Source: Adiantum capillus-veneris
Lineage: Eukaryota > Streptophyta > Polypodiopsida > Polypodiales > Pteridaceae
Direction of reading: 5' to 3'
Length of the DNA stretch: 64,000 nt
Assembly: GCA_014529385.2 (NCBI GenBank)
Contig: CM043968.1
Coordinates: 23,397,513 to 23,461,512 of the forward strand
Of the stretch, positions 54,496 to 64,000 are shown in pieces (within the stretch, counting starts at the first letter, position 1; every line of letters begins with the position of its first letter). A program made the translations under genes and the position numbers. The notes below the pieces were generated by a model. It saw nothing but the letters and a program-made list of their open reading frames with translations. It was not told the origin of the DNA and did no database searches.

Positions 54496-55332
54496 TGTTA
54501 GGAAATAAGACGTAGCTAAATAGATAATTGAGTAGATTACTTAATGGAGAGAGACAGATTTATATACACGAGATTATAGAGTAGAGAGAGAGAGAGAGAG
54601 AGAGAGAGTACACACGATATACATGGTTCACCCAATGTGGGCTACGTCCACGGGAAAGCAGCCACTCAATGGCTTTAGTACTTCAAAACAAGAAGTAGTT
54701 TACAAAGGGATTATACCCTTAATGGAGCTCCCGCCTTGCTTCACTCTCACCACCTCACACTCACCTTGTTGCATCAACTTCACACTATGAAATGTGTGTA
54801 GAAATGGCCTCCTTTTATAGGCCAAAAGGGTTGCCCTCTCTTATGAGAGACAGCCATGTGTAGCCGCCCTTGTGCGAATAAGTCCAAATCGGACCCTCCA
54901 ATCCGCCCATGTGTGGCCGCCCTTGAGAAGACAAGTCTGCTTTTGAATTCGGCCACCGGCCATTGAATTCGGCTACCGGCCACCGGCCATTGACTTCCGA
55001 CCACCGGCCACCGGCCATTGACTTCCGACCACCGGCCATCGGCCATTGACTACCGGCCACCGGCCAACCGACCTGTTGTTTTCCGACCACTTTCCGGTCG
55101 CCGTCCAGCCATAATATTCCGGCGAAAAAAGAATATTCCGGCGAAAAAAAGTCTTGGGGGCCTCCGCCCCCGAGGCCTTTAAAGTTGCCCCTGATTCTTG
55201 TCCGTGAAAATTTTGGTTTCCGGTGAGTGATTTTCCTTCACGCACGATGGCTTCTCCTCATAATGGGGGCCTTACAAATGTGCGCTTTTACCACAGAAAA
55301 TTACAAGGGTAAATCAGGCTCCATACTTAACA
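54496..55332 (-). repeat. copia-3 5' LTR (837 bp)
   Basis: Same ends as the partner. The extra length comes from a longer (GA)n, one or two more minisatellite units (54945-55075) and a 34-bp GC-rich insertion near 55153-55184 (TTGGGGGCCTCCGCCCCCGA within it). Confidence 0.95.
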
Positions 55333-55337
55333 GACGG
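55333..55337. repeat. copia-3 target-site duplication, right copy
   Basis: GACGG directly after the CTTAACA end of the LTR. Confidence 0.92.
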
Positions 55338-55806
55338 CTGAATTGTTCACTATGTGGGAACGTCTTCTTAGAGGATGGGTAGCAAATTACTTAGTAGTTA
55401 CTATGGTAATTACTACAGTAAACCTGAAGTGTATAAATAGGGCCCATTACATTGTAATCGGGTTGGCAATTATTATCATTTGGGTTAGCGCCTTCGCTAT
55501 ACTTGTACTTGAGGATCATTGGCAATATTGTCGGCTGTACTTTCTCTCTGTAAATCATATTCGCTGTAATCTTGATCTGTAATCCCAATCATGGCATATA
55601 TTCCAGTTATACTTACTTCTCGTCCACTCTTCTAAATCTGAATCTGAATCTGAACCTTATTTCAATACATAAGTCTGATTCTTATTTCAGTATCCAAATT
55701 CCAGTATAGTCTCTGATTCCTGTCCAGTCTGCTGTCTGAAATCTTCCTACACTAGTAGCTGAAATCTTCCAACACTGGAATTAGCTGTCTCAAGAGATCA
55801 GCTACA
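55338..55806 (+). repeat. gypsy-2 5' LTR, main part
   Basis: Ends GATCAGCTACA before the primer site. With the nine bases on the other side of copia-3 the LTR would be about 478 bp with TGTAG/CTACA ends. It contains a TATA box and phrases such as AATCTGAATCTGAATCTG. The partner LTR is not in the window. Confidence 0.55.
55430..55438 (+). promoter_or_regulatory. TATA box of the gypsy-2 LTR
   Basis: GTATAAATAGGG, a good plant TATA context, 120 bp into the LTR. Confidence 0.6.
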
Positions 55807-55812
55807 ATTCCA

Positions 55813-55830
55813 TTTTGGCGATCACGGTGG
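55813..55830 (+). promoter_or_regulatory. gypsy-2 primer-binding site (probable)
   Basis: TTTGGCGATCACGGTGGC begins a few bases after the LTR end. TGGCGA... is the start expected from a primer tRNA ending in UCGCCA, perhaps an arginine tRNA; the tRNA is an inference. Confidence 0.5.
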
Positions 55831-55886
55831 CTCGAGCTGAAGCTCGTTGACTGAAAGACTCTTCTCCCAGTTCGAAGTTTTCAGCA

Positions 55887-56603
55887 ATGGCACCAAAATC
55901 CAATCGTGGCCAGAAATCAACCATTCGTGTTGACTCCATTCCTGAGGAGTCAAGAAGAGAGTCTAGCCCCAAGCAAGAGAAGATGACTGACACTGAGGCT
56001 CAAGAGGAGCATAGTCAGGATGATGAGGCACGGGACTCACAGCACTCCAGTCATTCTCGACGTCGACGGGCAGAACAAGAAGCACAGAAGGCAAAGAGTT
56101 CCAAGAGTTCTCGATCTCGGCAGAGAGATGAGGATACCAAGGGCAGTAAGGGAAGTCACCGTACTTTTACAAGAAAAACCAGAGAAGACACTGACACTGA
56201 GACAGAGACAGAGATTGATTGGGATGCTGACACTGACAATTGCAAGAAGGCTCCCAAGCGTCATTCTGAATCTAAGAGGAGAAGTGGTAGGATCAGTAGT
56301 AATCAAAATGATTACATAGGTTCCCTGAAGATTTCCTTTCCAATATTCAAGGGGGGGGGGAAGGATGATCCGGATGCTCACATTCAAGCTTTCGATCAGT
56401 ATGCGGAACTAAAAAACATTGATGAAGATGATTGGGGGGAATATTTTCCACAAACCTTGAAGGAGGCAGCAAGGAAATGGTATTACCATTACCCTGCATG
56501 CCAGCTCAGATCATATAACAAATTTCTCAAGGCCTTCAGGTTGGAATATTCCGACAATAGAGGGGACGAAGATATTCTCTATGAATTAGATAAGATCAAA
56601 TAG
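55887..56603 (+). pseudogene. gypsy-2 gag, N-terminal part
   Basis: Starts MAPKSNRGQKSTIRVDSIPE, 80 bp after the LTR. The first 150 residues are highly charged, Ser/Arg/Glu rich (SRQRDEDTKG, DTDTETETEIDWDADTD). The capsid begins at ISFPIFKGGGKDDPDAHIQA with TLKEAARKWYYHYPACQL and FLKAFRLEYSDNRGDEDILY. It ends at a TAG that looks like CAG to TAG and continues in the same frame. Confidence 0.85.
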
Positions 56604-57561
56604 AGGAATTTGTCAGTCCGCAGCTATGTGGAAAAGATAAAGGAGCTAACTAGGCAGTTGCAAGAACCGCCATCTGAGAAGAGATTGAGGGCATGGTTCT
56701 TGAATGGGTTCAGAAGCAAGAAGCTTAGGGAACAAGAGGTACCAACCCCTACAAAAAAATTCAATGATCTGGTCCAAAGGGCATTAAAGCTGGAACAGCA
56801 GGCTAAGAAGGAAAAGATCCACAAGAAGCGAAGGACCAGTAGCAGTAGCTCTGCTACTGAAACTTCTGATTCTAGTGAAATGTCCAGTAGCTCCGAGAGC
56901 AACTCTAATGAACGAGCAAAGGAGAAATCAAAGAAGGGATCATGGACCAAGAAAATTGAAGAGATGGCTAGGCAGATTGCCGAAATCAGCCACACAGGAC
57001 AGCCAATTCGAAAGATGGAGACTTGGTGTTCAAGATGCAAATCCAAGGACCATCTCCACTGAATGTCCACAATGTATCTACTGCAAGGCCTTTGGTCACC
57101 TATGGAATAATTGTGGCATCAGAATTCACCACTTTAAAAAAGGAAAGGATATGTCAGTGGTTGCCTACACTGAACCAGTGAAGGTAGAACCAGTCAAGGT
57201 AGCTCAAGAGGAGAGACCACGTACCAGTGGTACTAGTCAGGGACGTGGCAGATACCAACCAGGAATGGGCAGAGGCAGAGGAAGAGGCAATTTCCAGAAC
57301 AGGAGCATGAATTGCTATACTTGTGGGAAGTATGGTCATTTTGCAGCCCAATGTCCAGATGCACCTGTAACGACTACTACTGAGGCTAAGGCACCAGAGC
57401 CAGTCCCAGTCAGGGTAGTTTCCAGGGGCAAGGGAGTAGTCATTGAAGAAATCCCAGACACTTCAGAAGCACCAGTCAATCCTAACAGCAGCAAGTGGGC
57501 TCAACAAAGGGAAGTTTGGAAGGCCAAAGGTAAAGAGAAGGTGGTAGATGAGTGGCAATAG
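56604..57561 (+). pseudogene. gypsy-2 gag C-terminus and nucleocapsid with three zinc knuckles
   Basis: Capsid end: VRSYVEKIKELTRQLQEPPS, LRAWFLNGFRSKKLREQEVP. Then a Ser-rich region and CSRCKSKDH..., where a frameshift near 57060 moves the reading to the next frame. Knuckle-like sites: CSRCKSKDHLH at the shift, CIYCKAFGHLWNNC and CYTCGKYGHFAAQC, the last two with C-x2-C-x4-H-x4-C. A Gly/Arg-rich RNA-binding stretch lies between them (GRGRGRGNFQNRSMN). It closes at a TAG at 57559-57561. Confidence 0.85.
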
Positions 57562-58548
57562 CAGAGGGAACTAGCAGCTAAAATCATGGAGGATTTAGCT
57601 AAGAAGCTGCCAGAGCAGCCAGAAAGTTCCGAAGCTAGAGTCATTCAGAGGATACCAGCCCAATCGACTGATAAAGATCAGTCAGTACCGGCCATGACCG
57701 AGACCATGTTGGCTGTGGTACATGGACTAGATGATGAAATGAGAGTGGATGGAAAGGGTGGAAGCACTCCAAAAGAAGAATGGCATCGTGAAGATACCAG
57801 TTCTTCAAGCTTTGACAATCAGTCTGACCAAGAGAGAGAAGAAATTCATGTGAAAATTTGTGATAGAATTTAGAAGCTGACTATGGAGCTAGAGGATATA
57901 AGAAAAACCTTGCCTGAGGTGGCCAACTTTATCAGACAGCGCGGGAAAGCTGAGGCAGAGGCCAGAACAGTGGACCTGACGGCTGTCTAAGATGATGAAG
58001 TTCCACTTATTCAAGTAGACTACAAGGTCAGGAAGCAGTGGGAACCTCTCTCAAGCATTATCCTGGATGGAGGGGTAGGAGTTAACATAATGGGAACCCA
58101 TCTTTAGCAAAGAATGGGTATCACTAATATGAAACCAGCACCATTCAAAGTAAGGATGGCATATCATAGAGTCGTACAGGTGACGAGTATGATTGAAAAC
58201 ATGCAGATAAGAGTTGGGAGGGAGAAATTCAAAACCAGTTTCCTAGTCCTGGATGTGCAGGGAGCATATGGGATGCTACTAGGGCGGCCATGGTTGAGAA
58301 CATCACATGTTGTTCATGACTATGCAAACCAAACTTTGACCATAGAAGGGGCTAGTGGCAGAATCCAAATCCAGACCAACAATACCAGGAGCTGGAAAAA
58401 GGAACTAAGGCCGAAGGAGTTGTGTCAGAAGTACAGAGCCAAGAAGATCGAGCGAATGCTAGCGGCTATGAACATATTTCCTTTGGCAGAAATCGACTTG
58501 AATGCAGTCTTGCTGAACAAAGAGCAGGCTGACAAGCAAAAGAGATAA
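57562..58548 (+). pseudogene. gypsy-2 linker and aspartic protease
   Basis: Same frame as the nucleocapsid, broken by TAG, TAA and TAG stops at about 57871, 57988 and 58107. The protease reads SSIILDGGVGVNIMGTHL (the Tat-type LDGG active site) and QGAYGMLLGRPWLRTSHVVH (the ILGRPWL-type motif), followed by the beta-rich end (TLTIEGASGRIQIQ). It leads to an acidic linker before RT, where the frame changes once more between 58548 and 58758. Confidence 0.82.
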
Positions 58549-58757
58549 TTCCCTGATCATTTTACTGAAGTCAATACAGGGGAAAGAACAGTTCAGCTAA
58601 CTGAAAGGATGGTGGAACCAGCTGATACTGGTATAGTAGAGGAACCAGTATGTTCTGGAGAGTACCCACTGGATCAGAATATTGATTCAAAAACGAATGG
58701 ACCATCCTAGGTTATGCTGAAGAATCGACCAAACAAAAAGGAGGTGGACCAAACTGG

Positions 58758-59867
58758 TTGCTTCCAGATGACCAAGAGGTAGAAGAGTGGAACCTAGGAT
58801 CAGAGGAAAATCGTAGAATGATCAAGGCTAACAAGCACCTAGACCAGGCAATGAAGGAAAAGGCAAGAAAAATGTTCGAGAACTATAAAGATGTGTTTGC
58901 CTGGGAACATACAGATCTCAAGGGAGTAGATCCTGAAGTCTGTCAGCACCAAATACCACTGAAACCGGATGCTAGGCCAGTACGATTGCAAAGATACCGG
59001 ATGAACCCCAACTATGCAAAGAAGGTCAAGGAGGAGATTGATAATCTTCTCAAAGCTGGGTTCATTACGGAAGTGTCAAGCAGTGATTGGCTATTTCCCA
59101 TAGTCGTCGTCCCCAAGAAGAATGGAAAATTGAGAGTTTGTGTTGACTATAGGAAACTAAATGCCCAGACTATTAAGGATCCATTTCCCTTACCTTTTAC
59201 TGATATGTTGCTTGATGAGATCTCAGGATATGAGATGTATAGCTTCATGGATGGTTATAGCGGCTATAACCAGTTACAGATCCAGTTACAGATCCAGTTA
59301 CAGATCGCTCTTGAAGATAGAGCCAAGACCACTTTCATCACTAAGTGGGGAGCTTTCATGTATCTGGTGATGCCTTTTGGCCTGTGCAATGCACCAGCTA
59401 CTTTTCAGCAGTGTATGATGGAGATGTTTAATGAATTTCTTCATCGTTTCCTCGCCATTTTCATGGACTTCACTGTCTATTCAGATGAGGAACAACACCT
59501 TCTATTCCTAGAAATGGGTTTCAAACGCTGTCAGGAGAAGCGGATTTGTTTGAATCCATTCAAATCTGTTTTTCTAGTCTGGAAGGGACAGCTACTGGGA
59601 CATGTGGTTTCCCGCAATGGAATAGAGATGGCCAATGACAAAATACAGTGTGTTCAGCAAGCGAAAGCACCCAGAACTGCTTCCGAGTTGAGTTCTTTCT
59701 TGGGTTATGTGAATTTCTATAGAAGATTTGTACACAAGTTTGCTTCTCAAGCAGTACCACTATATGAACTTACAAAGAAGACCAGTAAGTTCAACTGGAC
59801 TACTGAATGTCAGGAGACTTTTCAGAATCTGAAAAAAGCCATTACCAGTAAACCAGTCCTTAGGTAG
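58758..59867 (+). pseudogene. gypsy-2 reverse transcriptase with altered active site
   Basis: Motifs: LFPIVVVPKKNGKLRVCVDY, YSFMDGYSGYNQLQI, YLVMPFGLCNAPATFQQCMM, LGHVVSRNGIEMANDKIQCV and FLGYVNFYRRFVHKFASQA. Two in-frame changes hit the palm. The active site reads IFMDFTVYS, so one of the two Asp of the x-x-DD box is absent. Next to the first catalytic region, a 12-bp unit (CAGATCCAGTTA) is present three times and gives QLQIQLQIQLQI. The segment closes at a TAG. Everything else is ordinary for a plant gypsy RT. Confidence 0.9.
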
Positions 59868-60485
59868 CCAAATTGGGATATTATTTTCCACGTACATGTC
59901 GATGCTTCGGGATTGGCAATGGGGGCAATATTAGCTCTGCCAGATGGAAGAATGGACTATCCGATTTATTTTTCTAGTCGCAGATTCAGTCAGACTGAAC
60001 AAGGCTATACGACTACTGAGAGAGAAGCCCTCGGAATGGTTTTTAGTGCTACAAAGTTCAGGCATTACCTGCTGGGAAAGTTATTCCATTTTTATGTGGA
60101 CCATCAAGCTCTTCTGTTTCTGATTAACAAAGGCATTATTCAAGGCAGGCTGATAAGATGGATGATGTTCCTTATGGAATTTGAATTCAGAATTTTCCAT
60201 AAGCCTGGCCGAAACCATTGTGGAGCTAATTTTCTTTCAAGAAGTACAGAAGGATATTCAGAATCACCCTTGAGAGATGAACCAGTGGATGCTGATTTAT
60301 TTCAGTTAACGGCAGAAGAATCAGTGGATCCTGAATGGTATGATATTTATCAATTCCTTTCCCAAGGTGCCTTTCCAAAGGATTGGAAGCAGAATCAAAA
60401 GAAAGCTCTAATCATAAAAAGCCTGAAATTTACTATCATAGGAGGATTACTTTATCGACTGGGTGTTGATGGTATACTTCGATGA
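59868..60485 (+). pseudogene. gypsy-2 RNase H
   Basis: Same frame as RT. Reads VHVDASGLAMGAILALPDGR, GYTTTEREALGMVFSATKFR, FYVDHQALLFLINK and FEFRIFHKPGRNHCGANFLS; the acidic residues D, E and D are present, unlike gypsy-1 where one is Asn. The connector to integrase follows (QFLSQGAFPKDWKQNQKKAL). It closes with TGA at 60483-60485, which looks like CGA to TGA. Confidence 0.9.
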
Positions 60486-61796
60486 TGTGTCCCTATGGAA
60501 GGAAGAATGCAAGTAATTTCAGAAGCGCATAATGGGGAATCTGGTGGACACTTTTCCAACGAAGTAACCTATAAGAAGATTCTACAAGCTGGTGTGTGGT
60601 GGCAAACACTGATTGCTGATGTTAGAAGTTTCTGTAAAACTTGTGACATATGCCAAAGAATGGGTCGACCGACAGCTACAGATATGACTCCCTTGATGCC
60701 AGTACAACCACTGGGAGTATTCATGAAATGGGGACTGGATTTTATGGGACCTTTTAAGAAGGTTACTCCCAGAAAGAACAAGTACATAGTAATGGCTACT
60801 TGTTATGTTACCAAGTGGGTTGAAGCTAAGGCTCTCCCTGACAACACAGCCAAGTCAACTGCAAGGTTTCTATTTGAGAATATTGTCTGCCGATATGGAT
60901 GTCCAGTAGAGATTGTGACCGATCAAGGAACACATTTTATCAACGACACTATGGAAATCCTATTGAATATGCTTTCAGTCGAGCATCGGAAATCCACTCC
61001 TTACTATCCCAGATGCAATGGATAGGCTAAAAGTAGCAACAAGACAATAAAGACTATTCTCACAAAGGTGGTGCAAAAGAAACCAGACCAGTGGGATTTG
61101 AAACTTTAGACTGCTCTATGGGCTTATAGGACAGCTTATAAGGTAACTACTGGAATGACACCATTCAGAATGGTGTATGGTACTGAAGCTGTGGTTCCTA
61201 TGGATTTTGTGATCCCTAGTCTGAGAATGGCTGTGAAGTATGGGTTAGACTTCAACCATAATCTTAAAAAGAGCCTAGAGGAACTGATGCAGTTAGATGA
61301 ACTCAGGCAAAGGGCTATGTTGGAACAAGAAATTGTTCAACAATGAAGGAAGCACTAGCATGATCGCTGAATTAAAGTTCGAGAATTCCAGAAAGGAGAC
61401 TTAGTGCTTCTATATCAGTCTAGACTGGGTCCAAAGAAGCCAAACTTGAAGATTGCCTGGGCAGGACCTTTTGAGGTAGACTGGGTCTTTTCCAATGGCA
61501 CAATCAGACTGAAAGATTTATCTGGACTGATGTTGCCAGGAGTATATAATGGAGCAAAGATCAAGCTTTATTATTCAGAGACCAGAGAAACTAGGCCGGA
61601 ACAAGGTACTAAGGAACGGGAACTTGCTGATCAAGAGATACCAGAATCAGACATTTTTGGACTTTTTCATGTGCAACCAGTTCCAACTTCAGAACCAGTA
61701 CCCGAAGACCCAGATCAAGCTGACCTTAGAATCAATACCAGTATGGTCGAGCCAGACTGGAAATCAGTCCAGTACCATTGTGGACACACTTTCTAA
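60486..61796 (+). pseudogene. gypsy-2 integrase
   Basis: A single zinc domain (ISEAHNGESGGHFSNEVTYK, VWWQTLIADVRSF, CDICQRMGR) is followed by the core: MKWGLDFMGPF (first Asp), TDQGTHFIND (second Asp). The third motif, which should be GQAE, reads a TAG then AKSSNK, so the catalytic Glu is Lys and the preceding Gln is a stop. Further stops at 61107-61109 and 61344-61346 interrupt the C-terminal part (MTPFRMVYGTEAVVPMDF, GPFEVDWVFSNGTIRLKDLS, which is the GPY/F-like end). No chromodomain. The last residues (HCGHTF) end at TAA. Confidence 0.88.
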
Positions 61797-62045
61797 TTTT
61801 TAAGCGCCCAACGGTCAAATGGCACGCCAGTGGTAATTATTTCAAGGATGGGTCGCAGTCTTGTCCAATGCATGTTTGCCACGACAGCAGCGACGCACAC
61901 AAGTCTAGGAGCGGCGAGTGGTGGAGCTTTTATGGCGTGAACACATATAACAGTCAGGAGAGTTAGCATTTTTCCTCATAAATCCCCTACGCGATGCTTT
62001 CCTCCTGTTTGCCATTCGCCATCGCCAAGCTCTGAGGTTTCTTCG
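61797..62045 (+). other. spacer between pol and the downstream ORF
   Basis: About 250 bp without a supported gene. It could hold an internal promoter or splice acceptor for the downstream ORF; I see no clear signal. Confidence 0.4.
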
Positions 62046-64000
62046 TTGCAGCCGCAAACTTCGACCTCTGAAGAGACAGTTGACTGTCAGCTAACCTTGC
62101 CAACGACACCAGGGAATGGTTTCAATACGACAAGTAAGTCATCTTCTCCTTCGCCTGTTTCATCGTCATCATCCTCACAGTGTATGGGTAGAAGGAAACA
62201 ATCAGAGAAGATGCAGGAGTCTCTTGAGGAAACCCAGGCCATAGTGGCTGAGCAAAGGCAAACCTTCCCATTATCCTGTACAATAAAATCCAGCGTTATG
62301 TATTCACTGATCAAGCAATGACTCTGCTACAACTCTAGGATCTTAGAGTTGTGTTGCAAGCTACAAGAATTGATTTTGATGCAAACATCATCAAGCAAGT
62401 TCTTGATTCCTTCAACACTGAAGATGGCAGTGCCATGGTAAATGGTAGAAAGGTGTCAGTGACACCAGAAGCCATAGCATCTGCATTCCAAATGCCCAAT
62501 GAGCCCAAACCTTCTGTGGCAACTGCACAGCCAGATAAGTATAGCTCTGAAGGAGGATGAAACGGCTAGACGAAAATGCAAGGCAAGTGCTCAAGGAGTT
62601 CGAGTAGCAGGACTGGAAGCCTCCACTGCTTACAGGTTTGTAGCCGAAGCAGTAAGCCTCAAAAACAACCCAACGTATGTATCCAAAAAATTGTTTGCTA
62701 TGCTGTTGGCCAAGATATTGGATCCACAGGTTCCTATTATTTTTTGTCAAATTCTCTCACACAATGTACTCTAGCAAACTGCCAAGCTAAAATCTCAAAA
62801 TGTTTTCAAAGCCTGGTATGTTTGGCAATTCCTGTATTGGGCTACTGTAGCAGCAAATGCTAATGAGCAGGTAGAGAAGGCTTGGAGTGAGAAGCCAATT
62901 TCTGAGCCAAAGAACATTGAGTTGTCCTCAGACGATGAAGAAACGGACAGTCAAACTATTTCAACAGACCTGAAAAGGAAAGCAACTACAGAATAGGCTG
63001 GCAGTTCAAAAAAGCCAAAGACTACACTGACAAAGAGCAGTGAGTTTTTGAAGCAGATAGAAAGCCAGGTCAAGATAGTAAACACTGAGAAAGCTGTAGT
63101 GAGCCAGACAGAGTAGCAATCTGCTCAGAAGACTGTGGCTAACCAGTCAGTAGCAAAAAGTGCAGTTGCTACTAGTTCTAGAAAATATCAGGCCAAGCCA
63201 GCCACTTTTGAGAAGATCGCAGACTAGTCAGGGGACAAAGGCAAGAGCCAACTGGACAAAGGGAAAGCTCCAGTTTCCTCAACTTTACCTGGTGGAGTTC
63301 CTACTCCAAATACTGGAAACCTTTTGCAGCTGGTAAAACAGGACAAGTTGCAGCAAATGCAGACTAAGCAATTGAAAGGGCATCTTATGCTAACCAAAGC
63401 AGATTATGCAACTTTACCCTACATAGCTCCAGTGGCAATATATGAGCCTACTGATTCTAATCCAACCACAGTCAAAGACAGATGTTCAATCCTCATACAG
63501 TCTTCTTGGAATACCATTGTCAGTTGTATGGGACAACTGATGGAGGCTGCTGGATCAGAAGATGAAGTGAAAAAGCTCAAAGCTGATTTGACACAGGCAC
63601 AAGATCAGATTAAAAATCTCCAGAAAGCCCGGGAAGAGCAGAACATACAACACAGGGTACTGGAAGCTCATTCAGAAAGGACTAATGAGTTGCTAAACAA
63701 AAAGTTAGCTAAGGCTGAGTCTGAAATAATGATCATCAAAAATCAACGAAATGAAGCACTGAGAGCTGCAGAGCAGGCTGAAACAATGCTCAGGATGAAG
63801 CGGGCGGAATTCAAAAACCTGCTAATGCGCCATACCACTCTGAAGGCCTCTTTGACTGAAAGATACATCTATAATAGCTTGGATGAAATTTTTAATCCAT
63901 CAGGCAATGCTGTTTTCAATTTAGAGAATTTAAAGTCCTTGATGGAAAGTATGCAGAGCGATTTGCAGGACAAGGTGACTGAGTACAATAATGCTCTGAT
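62046..64000 (+). pseudogene. gypsy-2 additional ORF after pol (coiled coil), runs off the window
   Basis: Sense-strand coding remnants, mostly in one frame. A Ser-rich start (SSSPSPVSSSSSSQCMGRRK) is followed by DFDANIIKQVLDSFNTEDGS and VNGRKVSVTPEAIASAFQMP, a block resembling the domain called putative plant transposon protein in Tat/Athila elements. Then AYRFVAEAVSLKNNPTYVSK and KAWYVWQFLYWATVAANANE. From 63228 the frame is open to the window end and strongly heptad-like (KKLKADLTQAQDQIKNLQKA, ELLNKKLAKAESEIMIIKNQ). Upstream, TAG stops at 62774, 62994, 63114 and 63225 and two compensating indels break it. No membrane segment is seen, so I do not call it an envelope. Confidence 0.6.

Larger units (their letters stand above)
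49723..55332 (-). mobile_element. Ty1/copia retrotransposon copia-3, complete and recent
   Basis: A 5,610-bp element on the minus strand with two LTRs that are nearly identical in base sequence, an initiator-Met PBS and a full gag-pol. It is flanked by GACGG (49718-49722 and 55333-55337). The gag opening, the DSGASFHA protease and the LYVDDMLIA RT resemble the Tork/Tnt1 group. Only three in-frame stops interrupt gag-pol and there is no frameshift, so it is the best preserved element of the window. Confidence 0.95.
55338..64000 (+). mobile_element. Ty3/gypsy retrotransposon gypsy-2, 3' end beyond the window
   Basis: The plus strand reads the rest of the 5' LTR, PBS, gag, three zinc knuckles, protease, RT, RNase H, zinc domain, integrase and then a further sense ORF. 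The protease has the D-G-G form seen in Tat/Athila elements, and an extra ORF after pol is also a feature of that group. At least a dozen stops, several frameshifts and altered catalytic residues in RT and integrase show it is dead. It is not a close relative of gypsy-1 and lacks the duplicated zinc domain. Confidence 0.93.

Noticed and set aside
55887-64000. Idea that the many TAG and TGA codons are recoded, or repaired by U-to-C RNA editing as in fern organelles
   Set aside because: The stops are of the right kind (UAG to CAG, UGA to CGA), but the elements are nuclear and also carry frameshifts and lost catalytic residues. Decay by cytosine deamination explains them more simply.
62046-64000. 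Envelope-like gene in gypsy-2
   Set aside because: The position fits, but I see no signal peptide, no transmembrane segment and no fusion-peptide-like stretch; the sequence is a soluble coiled coil.

Overview
The window is nuclear plant DNA, most likely from a fern. It is AT-rich, packed with nested LTR retrotransposons, and rich in long (GA)n, (CA)n and (TG)n microsatellites. It also holds a decayed pentatricopeptide-repeat (PPR) gene whose wording (N-A-I-T-Y-S-C-T-L-K, M-G-E-R, S-H-G-L-L-Q-K) I associate with the very large PPR families of homosporous ferns such as Ceratopteris and Adiantum. The fern assignment is an inference; a lycophyte or another plant with a large genome is not excluded. 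I see no rRNA, tRNA or CRISPR array, and no clearly intact host gene.

Layout. 1-16,247: a minus-strand Ty3/gypsy element (gypsy-1, Tat/Athila-like) whose 3' end lies outside the window. It is split by a complete minus-strand Ty1/copia element (copia-1, 5,853-11,095, target duplication CTGCT). Its 1.9-kb leader carries four copies of a 24-bp palindrome, and its 5' LTR cuts a (CA)n-containing tandem array (16,248-16,845). 16,846-21,344: unassigned DNA, one unexplained open frame, a MITE-like foldback and a large purine-rich microsatellite field. 21,345-23,132: the 5' half of another copia element (copia-2). 25,300-27,250: a satellite of about 170 bp whose monomers are themselves inverted repeats. 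28,259-28,473: a compact palindrome. 29,985-31,181: a 5'-truncated LINE. 32,900-34,350: the PPR relic.

35,302-49,165: two halves of an unrecognised gene for a small secreted-type protein, separated by a 13.2-kb CACTA-like DNA transposon (35,631-48,878). The transposon has matching inverted ends, subterminal repeats, a TNP2/Plavaka-like transposase on the plus strand and an intron-rich downstream region. A LINE-like relic and a segmental duplication lie inside it.

49,714-64,000: a plus-strand Ty3/gypsy element (gypsy-2) whose 5' LTR appears to be interrupted a few bases from its start by a recent copia element (copia-3, 49,723-55,332, target duplication GACGG). Gypsy-2 carries gag, protease, RT, RNase H, integrase and a further sense-strand coiled-coil ORF after pol that runs off the window. 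All LTR elements carry premature stops, so each looks unable to move without help. Most of these stops have the form expected from C-to-T change at methylated CG and CHG sites. Order of events: gypsy-1 before copia-1; gypsy-2 before copia-3.
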